A stretch of 64,000 nucleotides of DNA, taken from the NCBI GenBank assembly GCA_026225945.1, contig JAMJFZ010001133.1, positions 11,095,501-11,159,500 on the forward strand. Reading direction: 5' to 3'. Numbering within the stretch: position 1 is the first letter of the stretch; the number at the start of each line of letters is the position of its first letter. The notes under the pieces were generated by a model that searched no databases, was not told where the DNA came from, and saw nothing but the letters and a program-made list of their open reading frames with translations. Position numbers and translations under genes: made by a program. The stretch comes from Cricetomys ansorgei. Lineage: Eukaryota > Chordata > Mammalia > Rodentia > Nesomyidae. Positions 10,310-20,560 of this stretch are shown in pieces.

Positions 10310-10420
10310 GATCTGGAGGAGGGCGTTGCTAATCCATTAATGACTTTGAATTACATTAGCTTTGAGGGCTTAGATCATCAACGCAAAATGGAAAAGAGTG
10401 TACATTGTATGAAACTTCTG
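10310..10420. promoter_or_regulatory. Candidate homeodomain-site cluster
   Basis: Within about 60 bases the plus strand has CTAATGATC near 10315, TAATCC at 10330-10335, ATTAATGA at 10336-10343 and AATTACATTAG at 10349-10359. TAATCC is the core used by bicoid-class factors such as OTX and PITX; ATTA cores suit most homeodomains. The sites are seen in sequence; enhancer function is inferred only from density in repeat-free DNA. Confidence 0.3.
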
Positions 10421-11754
10421 TGGCAGCTGTGACACATTACTATAACAACGCAGTCTGACGGGGGTTTGCTAGGCTGATGACAAGGGATCGGGCAGACTGC
10501 ATCCCTTTCCCTTGTCCCTTCCAGCATCCACAGAACTTCACGCTGGTTCTTACAAAAAGTCGGCTATTTGCACAGAATAGGAGACAAAATCTGCAGGAGA
10601 GTGTCAGATCTGTCTTAATGCTGCTCCCTCGCTTGACTACCTGTAACTGGGAAAGCGTCTCTCATTTGAAAGGCCCTTGTGATTATACTCGGATGTCTGA
10701 GTTATCCAAGGCTCTGTTCCCATCTCAGGCCTTCAACCTTAGTCTCATCTGAAGACCTCTACCACCAAGTAAGGTGACACATAAGATTAATGGATTAGGA
10801 TGAGGACATCTTTGTAGGCATGACATCATCCGATGACCACTCACATCAGGAGGTTAGAAATCAGAGCTGGGTAGAACTCAGTCTCTAAGTAGGATAAAGG
10901 TATCAGGGATCCGCCGTGGTTCAGCAGGCCAGGAACAGGTAGAAACTAAGATGTGTTTAGTATAGAGAGCACAGGTACCTTTCAACTGTGGATCAGAAGT
11001 TTATGGGCTTGGTCCAGAGAACCCATTTTGGAGAAAAGTCGGCGTCAGACCATTTGTTCATGAGTCTCTGAATATTGCGTCTTTAGTTCAAAATCAAAAG
11101 TCCGACTGATGTGTTTTAAATAATAAATCATTTCTTTGGGAGATGGGATGTCTAGGAATGTTAAAAGAGATGAGAGTATAGCCCCATGAATAAAAGGGAA
11201 CCAGGAGATCCCTAAGAACAAGGGACAATTCACGTTTGTGAAAACATCTCAAAGCATACTCAAGGAACAATGGAATAAAATAAGTATTGATCTATTTTGA
11301 TCAGATACAAAAGTGAAAACTGTTAAGACTGGGACTGTGGGAAGTGGGAGAATATTCCCTTAAAGAGACCCTAGTTGCATGCACCAGAATCTGTAATCAT
11401 ATTGCCTCTGATTTTGGCGGAATGTGGTAGAATATATTAGAACTTCTATGACATGAAAGAGACTTGGAAGATGCAGTGAAGGATTTTGAGACATGGGTAG
11501 GGAAACTGCCCCCAGTGGCCTGTTTGAGTTGAAAGAGAAAGGCTGAAGAGTGGGGAGCCAGGGAGATAGCAGCACAGGACACACGGGCCATTGTTGCTGG
11601 GCTTGAACACAGAGGTTTGCAAGTGGCCTCTAGAAACTAGAAAGGCTGAGAAGTGGAGAGTCCCCAGGAGAGACAGAATGAAGCCTTTCCAGTGTCACTT
11701 TGGAGACCCAGTTATGGCCTTCTGAATCTTTGAATGCAACATAATAAAAAAAAG
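10421..11754. other. Unique sequence, no gene recognised
   Basis: No interspersed repeat recognised. ORFs at 10477-10752 (plus) and 11360-11591 (minus) have no splice context or domain. Confidence 0.4.
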
Positions 11755-11885
11755 TTTGAGGCAGATTCTTTCTGTGTCCCCGTGGTTTAACTGGAACTTG
11801 CTCTGCAGATCAGGCTATCCACAGACCCAGAGATCAGCTTGCCTCCGCCTCCCAAGTGATTAGAGGTGAGTATCAGCATACCCAG
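11755..11885 (-). mobile_element. Degraded B1 SINE (antisense)
   Basis: TGGAACTTGCTCTGCAGATCAGGCT and CAGAGATCAGCTTGCCTCCGCCTCCCAAGTGATT keep the B1 order with many substitutions. This is an old copy. Confidence 0.75.
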
Positions 11886-13198
11886 AAAACTTGTGTTGTT
11901 CTAAGATAATCGGTTTGTGGTAACTTGTTATGGAGGACAAGGGTGTTTTGTGGATTTTTGTCTCGTGATGGAGCTTGTTGCTGAATGGCTGTCCCCTCGA
12001 ATCACAGCTTAAAGGATGAAAGAATAAATGAATATATAAACTATGGGACAATTGTCCCTCCTAGAACACTTAGGGTGATAACTTCTTTGCTGCCATGAAC
12101 TATTTTCCTTTTATAAGCTTCTTTTGATTAAGGAATAGACACCCACAGAACACACGAACACTCATGATCTCCCTAAACACATGTGTATATGCAGGCACAT
12201 AAACAACTCTGGGCTTCTGAAGAAGGGAGAGTTCCCTCTGTCCCCCTGTCTTCCTAAAATTAATCTGGGTTGAGGAAACAAACTGCTTTCCATTTGGGGG
12301 CCTATTGTGGTCTGGTGGGATGTTCTGTAGGTAGCTAATGTTACAGCCCAGGCTGTGAAATGCTCTGAATCAGATGACCTTAGACCCTTGGTTCAGCCTA
12401 ATTAAGCCTCCTCTGCCTGTACGGAATGTTCTGGTTTGCAGCAGTGGTTGTGTAACTGTTTAAACTGTACACCTTTGCTCCAGGGAGCTAGCACGATCCC
12501 CTCCATTCTTCTGTTGTTTTTCTGTGAAGCATGCCGAAGGATAATGGTGCCCCCTTAAATGAATAAGAATATCACACACTCAATTTTGTAGTGAAGTTTC
12601 TGGGTTTGTGACCATCAAAGGGATGATTTTTGGAGACAGACAGTGGGTAGAAACAGCTAGTGTTACTTCTCAGAAAAATCAAAATTCTTTCTTCTCCTGC
12701 TGGAAGTGCTTTCCTATATGAATCCCCCAGTGAGCTTGGGACAGGAGCCTTAAGGAGCTGAAAGGAGCTGTCCCTTTCCAGAAAAGGGGCAGTGGGAAGG
12801 TCATTGGAAGTCAACAGGAGAAATGCTGACTACTGAGTTTTACCCCCAGAGCTAGCGTGGGAAGCGGGAGGAGCTGGTCATACTTTACACTATTTTATTT
12901 GGTGCTCCTTAGTCATGAACCGGCCCGATGGTGAGCCTGCACAGCTTGCCGGGGGTCCTCCGGAGGGCGGGAGAAACAAGAATGCTCCACTATTTCAGCA
13001 CTGGCTTGGGCTAAGGTTTTTATAATCTCCCAGCTTTAGAATGCTATCATAACTTTTCTCACCTCAGATTTAACCTGAGATCTCAAAAAAAAAGAAGAAG
13101 GGAAAAAAAAAATAATGCTGTCATTTGCGGCAAGTTGCTCAGCTTGTCTGTGACTCAGGTTTTCATCTGTAAAGATAATAGTGCAATGCACAAAACTC
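11886..13198. other. Unique sequence, no gene recognised
   Basis: Nothing repetitive or genic was recognised. A short GC-richer patch with several CpGs lies at 12915-12975, too small for a CpG island. Confidence 0.4.

Positions 13199-13230
<32 letters not shown>
13199..13230. repeat. TG/CG alternating tract
   Basis: About eleven TG units run directly into four CG units. Such alternating purine-pyrimidine DNA is a classic Z-DNA-prone sequence. Confidence 0.9.
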
Positions 13231-14277
13231 CTGGCTTAACAAGTTGTACATGCAAAAGTACACAGGGTATTGCTAACCCCAGAGTACACTCTCTATTAAA
13301 AGCTACTCTTTCTATTGGCATGCTCACGAACTAATATTCTATGTCAGAAATAGTAAGTGCTCCAAGACAAAGAGGACTAGACAGAGTCTTGTCCAGTGTC
13401 TTACTATAGTTCCTCAGGGGAAGACACAGGAACAACTAAAAATAAAGTTAAGAATCTCTGGGGCTATGGTTCCACGATGGAGCCTCAGTTTTCAATTCTA
13501 CCACCGCAAAAGAAACCAAAACCAAAACCATAGATGCTTCTAAGCCTATGAACAGGGTAAAGCATGTTGCCCACTGGACCTGGAAGGGTTTGGCTCATCA
13601 GGAAGGAGTTCTCTATCCTCCAAGTTCTGAGTGAAGAGATGAAGGGTAAGCAGGTGTTCAACAGTCAGAAGGACATTTCGGTCAGAATCGCACCTCTTTC
13701 CTTCCTGCTTGGTTGCATACTCCCACAGAGGGGACAGGCGTGCAGTATCTGATACCCATAAGCAGACTACTTATACACCTTAGCTGGGACCTCACTTTGA
13801 ATCACTGAAAGTGGGCGTAACAGAGAAGAGAGCAGTTATCAAAAATAACCAAATGTCTGCACTTACAGGGGTTACCAGGAATATAGGGAGACCAGCGTCC
13901 CAGCCCGGACTCTCCCAGCCTCCACGCTTCAGCCAGTCCCTGCCTTTGCTTGTGGCAATGCTAGAGGCCAGGGAAGAAGGGAACCCCGAGAAAAATGGGT
14001 TTTCTGATGCATGAGAGGAATAAAGGCCCATCACTTGCTCAGCTGTAGATCTTCCACGCCTCTGATCAGCCTTTTCCTTCCCTGGCTGAAAGCAACTGAT
14101 TTTTGTTGGCTGTAGGTAGCATGCGAAACATCTATCATGGTGAAACGCCGCCTGTCGATACTGTCTTCTTGGTGGGGATGGGGGTTCGGGTATCAGTCTC
14201 CACCTCCTTCCTTCCATTCCTAATGAGTAACTGGTGGTGAACATGATTGTGCTTACTATGTGTACTGAGCACAAATG
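13231..14277. other. Unique sequence, no gene recognised
   Basis: No repeat recognised. A minus-strand ORF of 263 codons starts downstream and crosses this region, but reads through the adjacent GGAT-like repeat and is rejected as a gene. Confidence 0.4.
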
Positions 14278-14455
14278 GACATGGTGAGTGGGTGGATGGG
14301 TAGACTGATGTTTGAGTAAACAGTTCAATGGCTGGATGAGTGAATGAGTGGATGGATGGGTAGGTGGGTTGGCAGATGGATCCTTGGACGGGCGGGTGGG
14401 AAGACGAACGGGCACATGGGTTAGTGGGGGAGTGACGGTGAATGAGTGAATGTTC
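14278..14455. repeat. Degenerate GGATGAGT-type microsatellite
   Basis: Units such as GGTGGATGGGTAG, GGATGAGTGAATGAGTGGATGG and GGGCGGGTGGG recur with drift. Antisense translation gives the THPP-rich segment of a spurious long ORF. Confidence 0.8.
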
Positions 14456-14488
14456 ACGTGTATGTTCCAGTGAACTGGATAACTGCTG

Positions 14489-14712
14489 GTGTGCCTCTTT
14501 TCTAGGAATGTCTTCGGCTGTTCTAACATTCCCGCAGCTGACTTCACCTGTGCATGTGTGTATCCTGCAGTAAAGCTGAACACACAGCTGCAGGCGTGTC
14601 TTTCTTGTCTTCTGATGCAGAGAGGAAGCGTTTATGAGGAGAGGGGGCTAGGTGAGGACTATATCCTTCCAGGGTATAATGAGATTCCTTGAAACTACCC
14701 CATGTATATGAT
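14489..14712. other. Unique sequence next to MIR pair
   Basis: No feature recognised between the GGAT-like repeat and the first MIR. Confidence 0.35.
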
Positions 14713-14870
14713 CATGTTTAACCCTCACAGCAATTTTATGAAAAAAGTGTTCTTATTACCACCAAATTACTAGCACCTAATGAAGTGGAATAACTTGCTC
14801 AGGAAATTGCAGAGTGAGGATTTGAACCTAGATGGTACTCATTTGGAAGCCTGGGCCCTTACCTAATATA
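14713..14870 (-). mobile_element. MIR SINE (antisense)
   Basis: TTTAACCCTCACAGCAATTTTATG, TTATTACCACCAAATTAC, AATAACTTGCTCAGGAAATTGC and GAGGATTTGAACCTAGATGG follow reverse-complement MIR, including its conserved core. Confidence 0.85.
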
Positions 14871-14929
14871 CAGAGCAAAGAGATGCTAGTGCGTAGTTGA
14901 CAAAGAGGCCTGAGAACTAGGAGTGGGTA

Positions 14930-15068
14930 TGTTTGAACGCAGTGAGGCCACTGATTTCTCGTGTTGGCAAATCACTTAATTTGCCTTCTCAGTTTACTCT
15001 ATATTTTAATGGAAGTAATCGAATCGTCTTAGCAGGAGTGCTGTGAAAATTAATGACTGCATAGAAAA
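14930..15068 (+). mobile_element. MIR SINE (sense)
   Basis: CCACTGATTTCTCGTGTTGGC, AAATCACTTAATTTGCCTTCTCAGTTT and GTGCTGTGAAAATTAATGA follow sense MIR. It faces the antisense MIR 60 bases upstream. Confidence 0.8.
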
Positions 15069-15593
15069 AGCTTTCAGATAAAGACCCCCAGATCAAAGGA
15101 GCTGGAGGGAGGGCGTTTGGAGTGCTGTTGTGCAAGAAAGAGGAACTCCGTCTTGTTCTATCTCAATGAGTTGACTTGTTAAACGCGCTGCTTTTGTAAA
15201 ATGTTTAGTTGTCAACACATGAGACTTATAACTGGGCAAAGTCCTGAGAATAAGTGACCTTTGAGTGCTCAGCCCTGACTGGACAGCTGTGCTGTTCCTT
15301 CCAAGGCTCAGGGCGCATCACAGAAGAGGAGGCATCGAGGAAGAGCTAAAGGACGGGTGCTGGGAAATGATGTCCTTTGGACATGGCTTAGCTGTTGTGC
15401 TCCTGAATTCACATACCTGTGATTGGGCCCATCAACTTCCTCTGAGATGGTGGTGGGGCTCATGAGGCTGGGGGAGGAGGAGTGATTTTTCTTTAGTTGC
15501 CCATATTCCATCAAATAACCCTCTACCACCCAAGGTCATAACATCAACCTTCATTCAACTCAGTGGGTCTCTCCCTCACACACAAGACATGAG
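15069..15593. other. Unique sequence, nothing recognised
   Basis: No repeat or gene structure recognised. Confidence 0.4.
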
Positions 15594-15775
15594 GGGTTGG
15601 AGGAATTGCTCAGTGGTTAAGGTCAGTTCCCAGAACCTCTGTTGGGTGGCTGAAATTCCAGCTCCAGGGATCTGACATCTTTGGCCTTTGGTGTGTGACC
15701 TTCAGACAGACAGACAGACAGACAGACAGACACACACACACACACACACACTCACTTAAAAAATTGAGAAAGGAA
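15594..15775 (+). mobile_element. B2-type SINE with CAGA/CA tail
   Basis: GGGGTTGGAGGAATTGCTCAGTGGTTAAGG is a B2-like head. The body is shortened to GGGTGGCTGAAATTCC and GGGATCTGACATC. The tail holds about seven CAGA units, then CA units (15707-15751). Confidence 0.75.
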
Positions 15776-15888
15776 GCTTTAAAGACATGAAAACAGGAGG
15801 GAAAGTAGTTGGGAGGAAGGGTAGTTTAGCAGGGGTAGGAGGGGGTCTAAGAAAGGGTAATAAGATGGTAGTAATTATGATCAAAGTA

Positions 15889-15919
<31 letters not shown>

Positions 15920-15925
15920 CACGCA
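15889..15925. repeat. CA microsatellite
   Basis: CA units with two CG interruptions near the end. Confidence 0.92.
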
Positions 15926-16419
15926 TGTAATTGTCCAAAGTAAATAAATATATTTTAAAAATCAAACCAGCTTTTGTTGATGAGTTCAGGAGAGGAAGTG
16001 GAACTTGGTAAATGATTTCTAGATTTAATGTCCACATACTTGTTGAACAGTGTTTTCTAGCACCGTATGATTCCAAAAGAGAACTGCCCTTATGAATTGA
16101 CAATGGTGGCATTTGAATGCTGCTGGGAAGTCAGAAAAGAAAGTATGTCATACTCTCACCTCTCCAGGGGCTTGCTTTTCCATCGACACATGTGGCATAG
16201 CATGATTTTCTGCTGTGAACTGCAGGAAGCCAAAGGACATGGACAAGAGGTGGGGAAAGAGCGTCTCTCCATGCTGCTGGATCATTTCTTTCCTGATGGG
16301 GTATCTTGGTGTGATTTAAAAAAAAAGCTTAATTTTAACTGATGCATACAAGCTGCGCATACCCATGCCCCCACCCTCTCCCCTCTCAGGCAGGTGCTAT
16401 TATAGATTCACGTGCTCTC
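15926..16419. other. Unique sequence, nothing recognised
   Basis: No repeat or gene structure recognised. A short A run lies at 16319-16326. Confidence 0.4.
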
Positions 16420-16570
16420 TTTCATTCATCCTTTTGTTTGTCAACTATTTACGGAGCGTTAGCTCCGTGCCAGATCCTGTTCCAGCAGTTGGGCATAATG
16501 GATATAACCCTACCTCCCAGAGAGACGCAGAGTGAAGAAACCACATGGCTAAGTGACTCAGTCGTGAAAA
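16420..16570 (-). mobile_element. L2 LINE fragment (antisense)
   Basis: TTTCATTCATCCTTTTG, CAACTATTTACGGAGCG, GTGCCAGATCCTGTTCCAGCAGTTGGG and AATGGATATAACCCTACC follow the antisense L2 3' end (the TATTGAGTGCC...GTGCCAGGCACTG region). Confidence 0.6.
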
Positions 16571-16808
16571 GAGGTAAGAGAAATGGGGGAAAGCGACAGG
16601 CTTGGGAGGCAAGCCAAGACCTTGTCTAGGTGGAGTGAGGAAGTGGAACCTGCCTCAGGGACTGGGTTTCAGACTAAATCTGAACAGCAAGCAGGCGCGA
16701 GCAAGGCTTCTCATGGTTGGGATTTGTGCTCTGTGGTCATCAAGATGGGAGGCGGGGATCGAAGCACCCCAGGTGCTCCTACTCTGGCCACGGACTTGGG
16801 CAAACACA

Positions 16809-17050
16809 CCTCAGAGCAGTGGTTCTCAATGTGCGAGTCGTGACCCCCTCTTTGGGGGTCGAATGACTCTTTCACAGGATTCACCTAAGACCATCTGCAT
16901 TTCAGGTATTTACCTTAGGATTCATAACAGTAGTAAATTACAGTGATGAAGTAGCAATGAAAATAATATGGTTGGGGGGGGTCACCACAGCATGGGGAAC
17001 TGATCTGAAGGGTCTTAGTGTTAGGGAGGTTGAGGACCAGTGCCTTACAG
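16809..17050. mobile_element. URR1 hAT-Charlie DNA transposon, second copy
   Basis: The element at 16817-17042 starts CAGTGGTTCTCAATG and ends GAGGTTGAGGACCAGTG. Internal ATTCATAACAGTAGTAAATTACAG and GAAGTAGCAATGAAAATAATATGG match the copy at 5987 in the same orientation. Flanks CCTCAGAG (16809-16816) and CCTTACAG (17043-17050) match at 6 of 8 positions, as expected for an aged hAT target duplication. Confidence 0.88.
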
Positions 17051-18180
17051 CAACAGTAAAGAGCTCCAAGGGCTGCCTGCACACAGAGATGCTCGGAGCA
17101 GAGTGAGTGGAACTCATCCCGGGACCGGTCCTAGGGAAGCCGGACTGCCTGGAGAGCAGGACTCCAGACAGAAGGCAGTGGCAGGGAGGGCATGCTGTGG
17201 AGAAGGGTGCTTCCTGCGTTGGCCAAGGTTGCTGGAGAGTCCAGCCGACAAAACAAAAGTCGCATTCCAAATCTGGAGGGCAGGGCCCGTCTGTAGGATG
17301 GGTCTTGCATATCACACTAAGGAATCTGAATGTGAATCTCCGGGGAACTTTGGGAAGACTTAAAAGAGGAAGGAAAAAAGATGAGGTTTACATTAGAGAG
17401 ACGCCATACGGCAGGAGAAGGGTGAATCCGGTCAGATGCGAGGCCCGGAGACGCATCAGGAACTGACATAGAAGCATCCGGGACACAGGCAGGAGAGACA
17501 GGCAAACTCTAGAATGGCCTTAAAGACGGGTGACTGGTGACCTGAGCGAGAGGTCACGGACAAGGCAGGGTCAGAAAAGACTCTTGACCTTGCTTATTAG
17601 ACAGTGACCAAAATCTCCCTGCGTTGATGAGTTCCTTGGCCAACTGCATGTCTCACCTTCTTCACCCCAACTTTGGAGCGCCCCATTTATCCCGTGAGAC
17701 ATTCAGCATTAAAACCCCCTGTGGATTGCTTTAGCTTTTCCAGGTATCCGGTCCGTTTCTTGTTTTGTGTAACATTTATAAACGTTCAGAGTAATCTTCC
17801 CCAAGATAATAGCTGAGTGATGTTTGGATGAAGTTCGGATCTCTTGTCACTCACCCCAAGTCTTTACTTGACCTAGAGTTTGGTCGAGCCCACTCTGAAG
17901 GGTTTAGGGTGACTGCGTGCGATTGGTCTTTGAGGGAAAAGACTTTTCCAACTATTTGACCATTTTGCTTGGTTGGTTTTTTTGTTGAGGTGTTGCTAAC
18001 ATACTTCAGATATGAATTTCTCGTCACACATTTGTTAAGTATATTCTCAGCTGTATCTTAGATCACAGGAGCCTGAGGGCACAGGAGAAAGACGATGGAA
18101 TTTCAAGCAGGTTGTATTTGCAACGCCAGAATACACCTTTTTGAGGTTGTTTTGGTTAAATGCTCCCTTCCTACTCTTTG
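17051..18180. other. Unique purine-rich sequence, no gene recognised
   Basis: Overlapping ORFs on both strands (17040-17466) cover the region, but none has a recognised family, start context or consistent splicing. Some purine-rich stretches could be very old L2; this was not resolved. Confidence 0.35.
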
Positions 18181-18481
18181 TGGGGTGTGTGTGTGTGTGT
18201 GGGTGCATTCTACTGTGCATGCGCACATTGAAGCCGGAGGTTGACATTAGTTGTCTTCTTCAGTCATTTCTGTTTTGAGACATGGTCTCACTAAACCAGA
18301 AGCATGCTGTTTTTGGCTAGACTGGCTGGCCAAAAAGCCCTGGGATCTGCCTGTTTTACACCTGATCCCTGAGGTTACAGTGACCCACACCCAGATTTCA
18401 CTTGAGTCCTGGGAATCTGAATTCAGGACCCTGTGCTTTTGGACCAAATGTTTTACCCACTGGGCTCTCTTGCTAGCCCAG
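18181..18481 (-). mobile_element. TG tract plus composite SINE
   Basis: A TG run at 18185-18202 leads into GGAGGTTGACATTAGTTGTC, TTTTGAGACATGGTCTCAC, TAGACTGGCTGGCC, GGATCTGCCTG, GGGAATCTGAATTCAGG and CCACTGGGCTCTCTTGC. This is the clearest copy of the antisense composite SINE also seen at 1225 and 40817. Confidence 0.7.
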
Positions 18482-20097
18482 GCTTCTATATTTTCTTAAG
18501 AGGACAATATCCTGATTATAATCAAGACTTAGGCCTCTGGGCCATAATTGTACTCTTCTGTCCATATTTTAAGTTGTGGTCAGATATTGAAATTTGAAAA
18601 TATTCTCTACCATCCTGGGAAGAGCTTGATGGAATCTATCAGAAGGTAGTATATCTGAATAATTTGTAGCAGATTTAGCCATTCAAGTCTTCACCTGTAT
18701 TGAATCAGACCATCAACTCGTTACATGCCGTGTTGTTTTGGTCTCTGGTACCTACATTTTATTGTGTTAGGCTTTGGAGTAATGTCTCAGCTTTATAGAC
18801 AGTTGTGAGCCACAGACATGTGGAAGGTGCTGTTGATTCCAAGGTAGAGAAGGAATCAAGGACTCTAAACTATCAGACAAGCGAGTTCTGATATGAGAAA
18901 TCACTCTAGGAACGTGAAGGAATGAAAGGAGGTTCTTCTCTGGGCGACTTGGTTTGCTTTTATCTAACGGATTTGCTGAATATGGCAATGAACATATTCT
19001 CCTTTGATATGTCTTAGGTGAAGCTTGGAGATACAGGGTTTTGTGGACTTCCTCTGATTTTATGATTTTCCTGCCTCAACTTTCACGCATCACAAATGCA
19101 TCTAAGCGCATCGTAAATATATACATTATTACCAAACTCATAGTTCTTTGGAACAAAATGAGGTTTAAATACTTAAAGAAAACTCAGTGAAATTGTCCCG
19201 GGCAACTAGATATGATAGCTGGCATTGTAGCAAAGAGTTTCTATTTGGAAATACAGATTTGCAAGTTACATGACCATAGACAGCGGTTGATGCTTTGGTG
19301 GTGGACAAAGTCCGTATGAGATGGTGACAAAAGAGAGAGACAGAACCCGGTAGTAAGCAGCAGAAGAAAGGAGAGACAAAGCAGAGAAGACTGGGAAAAT
19401 ATTCCTAGAGGAGGGGAAGGAAGGTCGTCTGACCCCAGCAGAGAGTCTTTATCACTGAAGCTGGGAGAGGGAAAAATAGAGAGGTGTCAGCTCTCATGGA
19501 GTTCAAGGAAGACGATGGTGGAGACAGGAATGTGGGCTTTGCTGGTGGCTTCAGGAAGTGAAAGATGTAGTTTGAGACCAGAGTCCAAACTATGAGGAAG
19601 AAGGGTTAAAATACAGAAACGAAAAGAGGGAATTAGGAAAGAATTAACCTTGAAGAAGTGGAGAAAAACAGGAGGTTGACAGCTGAAGGGAAAGGTTTAG
19701 CTCTGAATAGGAAGAGGAAGCCCTGTTCTACTGAATGTGAGGGTAGAGGGATGCACGGCATGGCAGGGGCTGGGCTGTGGCTCCCCAAACCATCGTGAGG
19801 TCCCCTTTAGATACAGTTAGACGGTATTCCCAGGCTCCTCGGTTGCAACACACAGCCATGTAGTTGAGTAGCAGCCGTAGACGCGTGTGTAGAAATGGTG
19901 TGTGCCTCTGATACAGATCCCCAAGTTCATTCCCCCAGACTTTCATACTCTGGCAGGTAGGGAAGGTGGCCTTCAAAGAAACTTTGATAGACACATGGTG
20001 AAGGCCATAGAGTCTCCTTCAGCCTAGGGTCCTAATTGACTTTACTGAGCTAGTCCCTCTGCTTTCAGACCCGTGATGTCCTTGTTCTTCTTCAAAG
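18482..20097. other. Unique sequence, no gene recognised
   Basis: Purine-rich stretches at 19320-19700 may be an old antisense L2 but are too diverged to call. No gene was recognised until the exon candidate at 20098. Confidence 0.35.
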
Positions 20098-20372
20098 GTT
20101 CATGATGAAGACGAAGCTAGAAAAAATATAGCAAGCTGCTTTGAAGATGCTAGAAGCTGCCACATAGAATTGTATGCGCTACATGAAAACTAGGTGTTCC
20201 TGACCACTCACGGAGGGGATGCCTTCCAATTTTCCACCACCTGTCTTACCTCACTTCTTAACATATACCTAGCTTGCCTTATGCTGCTGTAAGTGAAAAG
20301 CACACTGTACTCCTTATTGGTCACCAATATTATGATTGTGTTTAAAATAAAGACCTAAACAGTGTGTAATGT
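20098..20372 (+). other. Candidate terminal exon with 31-codon coding end and polyA site
   Basis: A pyrimidine-rich CCTTGTTCTTCTTCAAAG precedes position 20098 as a possible acceptor. From the first base the frame is open for 31 codons: it begins VHDEDEARKNIASCFEDARS, continues CHIELYALHEN, and stops at TAG 20191-20193. About 180 bases of 3' UTR follow, then AATAAA at 20346-20351 and a GT-rich CAGTGTGTAATGTG, as at a real cleavage site. I recognise no protein family. It could be the last exon of a gene upstream, part of a lncRNA, or chance. Confidence 0.28.
20346..20351 (+). terminator. Polyadenylation signal AATAAA
   Basis: A canonical hexamer is followed within 15-30 bases by GT-rich sequence. 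It supports the terminal exon candidate at 20098, but AATAAA alone is common by chance in AT-rich DNA. Confidence 0.35.
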
Positions 20373-20409
20373 GCAAGCCTTTTGGCCCTGTATTTGCTTT
20401 TATGTTGGT

Positions 20410-20560
20410 CCTATCTTCATTCATTCACTCAGCCAATGAGTAATTATTGATTTATAACTCTGTTCCAGATACTTCACTTATAAGGAAACATGCATAGTCG
20501 TTTTCCTCATGACCTAAAGACTTTCACAGGAGTCAAATAATTAGATGATTATTATAGAGC
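20410..20560 (-). mobile_element. L2 LINE fragment (antisense)
   Basis: TCATTCATTCACTCAGCCAATG, GTAATTATTGATTTATAACTCTGTTCCAG and the following drift match the antisense 3' end of L2. It begins just past the polyA site. Confidence 0.5.

Noticed and set aside
12900..12980. Possible CpG island
   Set aside because: A handful of CpGs over about 60 bases is far too short.
13792..14583. Longest ORF, 263 codons on the minus strand
   Set aside because: It reads through the GGAT-like microsatellite (THPP-rich part) and ordinary antisense DNA. It has no domain, and codon use looks random.
19300..19720. Antisense L2 over a purine-rich stretch
   Set aside because: Only general purine richness and a few words fit. 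It is too diverged to call without a program.
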